Of a stretch of DNA of 64,000 bases, positions 62,401 through 64,000 are shown in pieces. Each line of letters starts with the position of its first letter. The stretch's first letter is position 1. The notes under the pieces are model-generated. The model ran no database searches, had not been told where the DNA came from, and was given only the letters and a program-made list of their open reading frames with translations. A program made the position numbers and the translations under genes. The stretch comes from an uncultured Lachnoclostridium sp. (lineage in GTDB: Bacteria; Bacillota; Clostridia; Lachnospirales; Lachnospiraceae): assembly GCA_946415315.1 (NCBI GenBank), contig CAMKRZ010000014.1, forward strand, positions 1-64,000, read 5' to 3'.

Positions 62401-63103
62401 AGTAGAAAACAATGTAGAGGGCGTTGTAAATGCATACTTCAATTATACGATTGAAGTATCGGATGAACTGGTATTTGGAAAGCTCGGAAACAGTAGCTCC
62501 AATGCTGAAGGCATACCCGATCAGAGATGGGGATCTGTTTCCGTATCATTGGCAAGCAACCAGACATACACGGTTGTTGCTACGATAACGTTTATTGATA
62601 AATGGGGCGGTGTATACGGCGTCATTATCGATGTCATTGACAGCAACGGCATGGTAGTCAAGACCGGACAGGTAATTTATTGTAACAAGAATACCTACAA
62701 GTCTTATGTATCGGATTATAAGTTTAATCTGATCATTCGACAGGAGAGCAAAGAAGGTTTTGCCTCATCGGTTGCGGTAGATTCTGATTCTGTTGTCAAC
62801 GTCACAGAGCAGATTAACGACGTAAAGGGTTATGCAGTGAACGAGGAAGACCTTTCTTTCCTTTTCCACTCCGCGATTTCGAAAAACAACCGTGCGCATT
62901 TCCTGCCGGAAATCAACAGTTATGATGCGAATAATCCAAACAGCAGCCTTACCGTCGTTTTCACAAACACCGCATTAGCGGTTGTCGCACCGACGGACTA
63001 TCATGAATCCGAAACGCCGTATCTTTGGATGCTTCTTCTCGGTTTGCTGCTTTGCGGAGCAGTGGTTGTGTTCTGCCGTAAAAAGGTAATGGTACGCAAG
63101 TGA
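56489..63103 (+). CDS. Giant surface adhesin with Listeria-Bacteroides-type repeats
   Basis: A 2204-residue exported protein. I prefer ATG 56489 (signal peptide KRRILSLLMILCLVLSVVGQ) after GGAGG 56473-56477; ATG 56480 is too close to that site. A first beta domain (residues 45-195) ends in DGFSVYVVVGHENG. The long middle has at least seven F-x-G-W motifs (FYGWYVV, FTGWEYN, FEGWYAF, FKGWYPN, FMGWFQV, FRGWRVV, FLGWTTN), the mark of InlB-B/Flg_new repeats. The end is YHESETPYLWMLLLGLLLCG, a helix and basic tail, with no LPxTG. The last 1 kb is much richer in A+T. It would be the main cargo of the sortase locus. Confidence 0.88.
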   Translation: MKRRILSLLMILCLVLSVVGQSSFAIAKGEIVARSFALSENDPDTGSEPTETIVAGDDKTYEVQVKYGKDSGIPMSDTALAVKEILPDDKKYEEYIEESAARLKKSAKELQFSRVFDIRITDAKKTDIVYEPAGNVKVTIRLFGEKLDEYDNVDVLHFKDTGRKSGLTVENVKSVAEGETLEFTTDGFSVYVVVGHENGTVNTPRVKFHFIAPEASEEFTGDTYYYAGTPYSFTNVHSDVQTSQILTDGESLEFIADPANQWTKYFYGWYVVTPYVVSGTTDEYGVGTADGALYYTWPAAPEKITFESPITIEESDIQIGDTVHWSLNGVSGEGTVDADGNVHVFLAPVFENYNFVDFLLYPRDAVGEGSASNLMTRKLVALGSSQQVDVKISDIRSTSTDPVHLVFTGWEYNAGTADNPNWIQCQTVDYTGAEMKDPGKDGVYLDVTADDTTSIVLYPIFIQARWVDYSSGVSGGGASYVASSFRESWGTPGNPPAGMVADDEKNVFRTMETSVRTGYGFEGWYAFAVTDPRTGDITNLSEPADVTFSYIDYNDNMAVKTVTINTTAIKITNADGSIAYSGTCTLTGDNNGGATLGGGTTALFGTVDGALRLYNGIDRLKLYANWTPDASHVTVVYWTENEQDKNYVAPAPGHEKDDYSISAVKLVTTAELNAQSGVIGATFNSGSTLTLEQLKMFTDDGNPILEREFLDDVGAVDAGQEKFYDRNETLSDSSVVINGDGSTTINVYFERKTFKLVFHIGRDGYVKQNGQQRPEFMDPSKHPEYADWDGNWIQFMFNDNKVTSAPPGGLGYLAGPTASSYRASFTMTYMPDDDPDHNQVYSSDYVTDAAKVLGDYVPSDGEDVYVITAKYGAYIGDRWPTPVNPKFVFTNNSTKSMYIWAAYYGSYYCGLSHARTDNDSNNGSNPDINGIYEYMSAELCSSRDGSRIINENQVHHLVAFYGPTNNSGKTKHYHSYYEAIPGTYPDGTVIVDGSDFSGMGQTTWSTKNGDWSAVNGHSFYKVEDADVISNQDPVYQLGTDRDGYELVYSCWQTPQTNDHHIYFFYRQKQYTLTFSFGDTTKQDTYSYTQPLAEADKYSDLVTIPEGYYFKGWYPNPEGIGAPFDFANETMPNDNIVLYPILRVLQYTVKIDPNGAVIDRAVNQSQSTYFTADYGTTVGEYSLKREYIRLTEKELDPDNANYYTGTKYYYINTQRLEVPSEGEWGLPAELRNAVYVTAEQLDAYYNTYSDTIDEILADPELAAYWEGIEKLTKQEFIDTYTSYPYRPVQGSEHYTFMGWFQVIDGSVSSMPYNFNDPVSGPLELRAMWRLDGGYYIQYNPYFIADDGEGTLSIIVGEIEQWTDPEQPTLQLYADQSMTNILHAPTNSTTGWIFRGWRVVKEDGTISTVNGEDYSNWVPIQFDDDNNPVYYQPGDSFKVDAELVSGQGGAGAVIHMQAYYEKENASYRRPKVTNLKLDANGGYLAKADGTALTENTNLDWDEPGTLLMDVEESQISFGDFQSNVAIHLTRFAKQPKYFKHENNYFLLGFDDESDENDYIATYPADSVISVQRTDDETLYAVWEPMVYVTFVNTTDEPITVHLSGTGTTTISTVNKVTGEFDREHVTDTIVVPAKTADGDGSVTVVLPGAVPGTDSITATATNDHVGKKMSVSGQFQTQNPYGTGSDEIVYLGSVEYTGILMTDETGVIVTYTETPERLVIFNVNGGLWNETSEDYTELEEGSRYGIKEDVITNNQYKPADPSWPEDPSGKKIFLGWTTNADIAAVTDFSSTEPMTFGTGDNAVTVTPDAGGIVLDKIRSDYLWDFSQEPPYDEVLYAVWSDPVTVTFNVAYSANMNANPLLLHIWNGPDTTNEPGAYVFYRSGETAPYVAYTMAKGERVPKPENLSANSEHDSWMFIKWLLENDYTKSYRCNTKDFTNEFLTTYAFDFSQRVTENTILTSSWTTIVPHVYTFTVENNVEGVVNAYFNYTIEVSDELVFGKLGNSSSNAEGIPDQRWGSVSVSLASNQTYTVVATITFIDKWGGVYGVIIDVIDSNGMVVKTGQVIYCNKNTYKSYVSDYKFNLIIRQESKEGFASSVAVDSDSVVNVTEQINDVKGYAVNEEDLSFLFHSAISKNNRAHFLPEINSYDANNPNSSLTVVFTNTALAVVAPTDYHESETPYLWMLLLGLLLCGAVVVFCRKKVMVRK

Positions 63104-63156
63104 TGCTGAACTGTTCCGGAGCTTGAGCAGTCAGTAAGGCAAATGTAAAGAAAACG

Positions 63157-63200
63157 GCCGTCGGTAGTCTTTCCGAAAGGGAGACTCCGACGGCTTTTGT
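63157..63200 (+). terminator. Terminator of the sortase locus
   Basis: GCCGTCGG-T-AGTCT / AGACT-CCGACGGC stem followed by TTTTGTG. Confidence 0.88.
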
Positions 63201-63227
63201 GTGTAATGAACAAAAGATAATAACCCC

Positions 63228-63262
63228 TATAACCCCTTGGCTTTAGCGTACAAGGGGTTATA
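63228..63262. repeat. 12-bp inverted repeat with an extra half-copy
   Basis: TATAACCCCTTG (63228-63239) and CAAGGGGTTATA (63251-63262) are perfect arms 11 bases apart; ATAACCCC also occurs directly before at 63219-63226. No T-tract follows. It may be an operator or recombination-type site in the short gap between the adhesin and the small ORF. Confidence 0.7.
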
Positions 63263-63357
63263 ATATTGCCGGTGGTTATAGTGACAACACCAATCACGTT
63301 TCTGTGAGCGGACGCTGCTTCACGCAGCAGGTATCTGCGCGGAAAGAGGAATACGAC

Positions 63358-63507
63358 ATGGTTGTCGTCGATCCGGAGAAACTTGCGGCGACAGAGTTCC
63401 GGCACGGTCCGATCAGGAAGCGCTGTGTCATCTATCGCGGTGAGAACGGTCAGGATGGGGATATCCTGTACAGAAACGTTGAGGATTATCTGAAAAGCCT
63501 TGTTTAA
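63358..63507 (+). CDS. Small hypothetical protein
   Basis: A 49-residue soluble protein from ATG 63358 (AAAGAGGA upstream): MVVVDPEKLAATEFRHGPIR and a C-terminal DILYRNVEDYLKSLV. The longer frame from 63304 has no ribosome-binding site. I do not recognise it. It stands alone between the adhesin terminator and the esterase promoter. Confidence 0.5.
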   Translation: MVVVDPEKLAATEFRHGPIRKRCVIYRGENGQDGDILYRNVEDYLKSLV

Positions 63508-63577
63508 TCAGGGTTTGACGATATCGGCCGGGCACAGCGACTTGGCCAAATGTATGACATAACACATTGAATCCGGA

Positions 63578-63606
63578 TTGTATTTTCCGCTGAAAAAAAG
63601 TATAAT
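63578..63606 (+). promoter_or_regulatory. Sigma-A promoter of the carboxylesterase gene
   Basis: TTGTAT (63578-63583), 17 bases, TATAAT (63601-63606). Confidence 0.72.
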
Positions 63607-63656
63607 ATAGGCACATTTTTCCGGGGTGTCCCCGGGCGAATATCAGGAGGAAGTGT

Positions 63657-64000
63657 ATGTTAAAAGTAGTGAAGACGGAAAATGGTCTCGTGCGCGGCTT
63701 GCCGGGCAACAACACCCGCATCAGCGTGTTCAAGGGAATCCCGTTCGCGGCTCCGCCGGTCGGGAAGAACCGCTGGCGCGCGCCTCAGCCGGCCGAGAAT
63801 TGGGAAGGAATTCGCGACTGCTATACGTTCGGACCGATCTCGATGCAGGATACGCCGGGCCTGGGCACCGACATTTACTGCCGTGAGTGGCATGTGGATC
63901 CGGAGATCCCGATGGACGAGGACTGTCTGTATCTGAATGTCTGGACGAACGCGAAGGACGACACCGCGAACTTGCCGGTTTATGTGTGGTTCTTCGGCGG
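63657..64000 (+). CDS. Type-B carboxylesterase, 5' part (cut by the window end)
   Basis: The first 114 codons of an alpha/beta hydrolase of the carboxylesterase B family; it runs open past the window edge. After ATG 63657 (AGGAGG at 63645-63650) the protein reads LKVVKTENGLVRGLPG, then the family motifs VFKGIPFAAPPVGKNRWRAP and EDCLYLNVWT, and ends in LPVYVWFFGG, the oxyanion-hole region before the nucleophile elbow. No signal peptide, so it is probably cytosolic; it could deacylate sugars or xylan fragments. Confidence 0.9.
   Translation, partial: MLKVVKTENGLVRGLPGNNTRISVFKGIPFAAPPVGKNRWRAPQPAENWEGIRDCYTFGPISMQDTPGLGTDIYCREWHVDPEIPMDEDCLYLNVWTNAKDDTANLPVYVWFFG

Noticed and set aside
1-64000. 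tRNA and rRNA genes, transposases, phage genes.
   Set aside because: I looked for them on both strands and saw no convincing tRNA fold, rRNA segment, transposase or integrase motif.

Overview
The window looks like a chromosomal piece of an anaerobic, gut- or rumen-type clostridium, most likely Lachnospiraceae. The evidence is the set of clostridial signatures: consensus sigma-A promoters and strong GGAGG ribosome-binding sites, a T-box leader, a FeoA/FeoA/FeoB/FeoB-associated cluster with a DtxR-type repressor, superoxide reductase plus rubrerythrin, PadR-DUF1700-DUF4097, the AmmeMemoRadiSam genes, LarB/C/E and sortase-linked surface proteins. By eye the DNA is well above 50% GC for most of its length. 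I see no rRNA, tRNA, CRISPR array, prophage or intact insertion sequence.

Layout. 0-4.6 kb: two ECF sigma / membrane-protein pairs; the first partner carries an extracellular serpin domain. 4.8-10.4 kb: Ste24-type M48 protease, CofE-like ligase, a Nudix-macrodomain fusion, a PfkB kinase and a flavodoxin. 10.4-18.1 kb: an AraC-type regulator divergent from a six-gene operon that I read as an L-galactose (or closely related sugar) oxidation route to 2-keto-3-deoxygluconate. 18.2-23.0 kb: PTS enzyme I, a nitrilase-family hydrolase and the AmmeMemoRadiSam pair. 23.1-27.3 kb: iron uptake (feo) with two matching GTTAG-N6-CTAAC operators. 27.4-30.9 kb: a lipoprotein / MBOAT / DHHW surface acylation set. 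31.2-37.2 kb: a third ECF sigma pair, a zinc-ribbon membrane protein, an XRE-TPR regulator and the PadR envelope operon. 37.4-42.6 kb: a disrupted small membrane gene, larB-larC-larE, a 25-residue lipoprotein and a zinc-ribbon multispanning protein. 42.6-47.2 kb: a decayed hicB, a GNAT, a second XRE regulator, a DUF1294-phosphoesterase fusion and a GH10 xylanase lipoprotein. 47.2-52.2 kb: a T-box-controlled trpB2, a MATE exporter, superoxide reductase and rubrerythrin. 52.4-63.1 kb: a sortase locus (pilin-like protein, a signal-peptidase-like protein lacking both catalytic residues, class B sortase, 2204-residue adhesin). 63.3 kb to the end: a small ORF and the start of a type-B carboxylesterase.

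The most notable points are: (1) the 8-mer GGAAAATG/CATTTTCC, counted by eye about 42 times on both strands, in several reading frames and between genes; (2) the serpin fused to an anti-sigma-like membrane protein beside an ECF sigma gene with its own ECF-type promoter; (3) the SipA-like Ser-to-Asp, Lys-to-Gly signal peptidase homologue in a sortase locus; (4) the L-galactose-type operon; (5) the paired feo operators. All functional calls rest on reading motifs; no database search was run.
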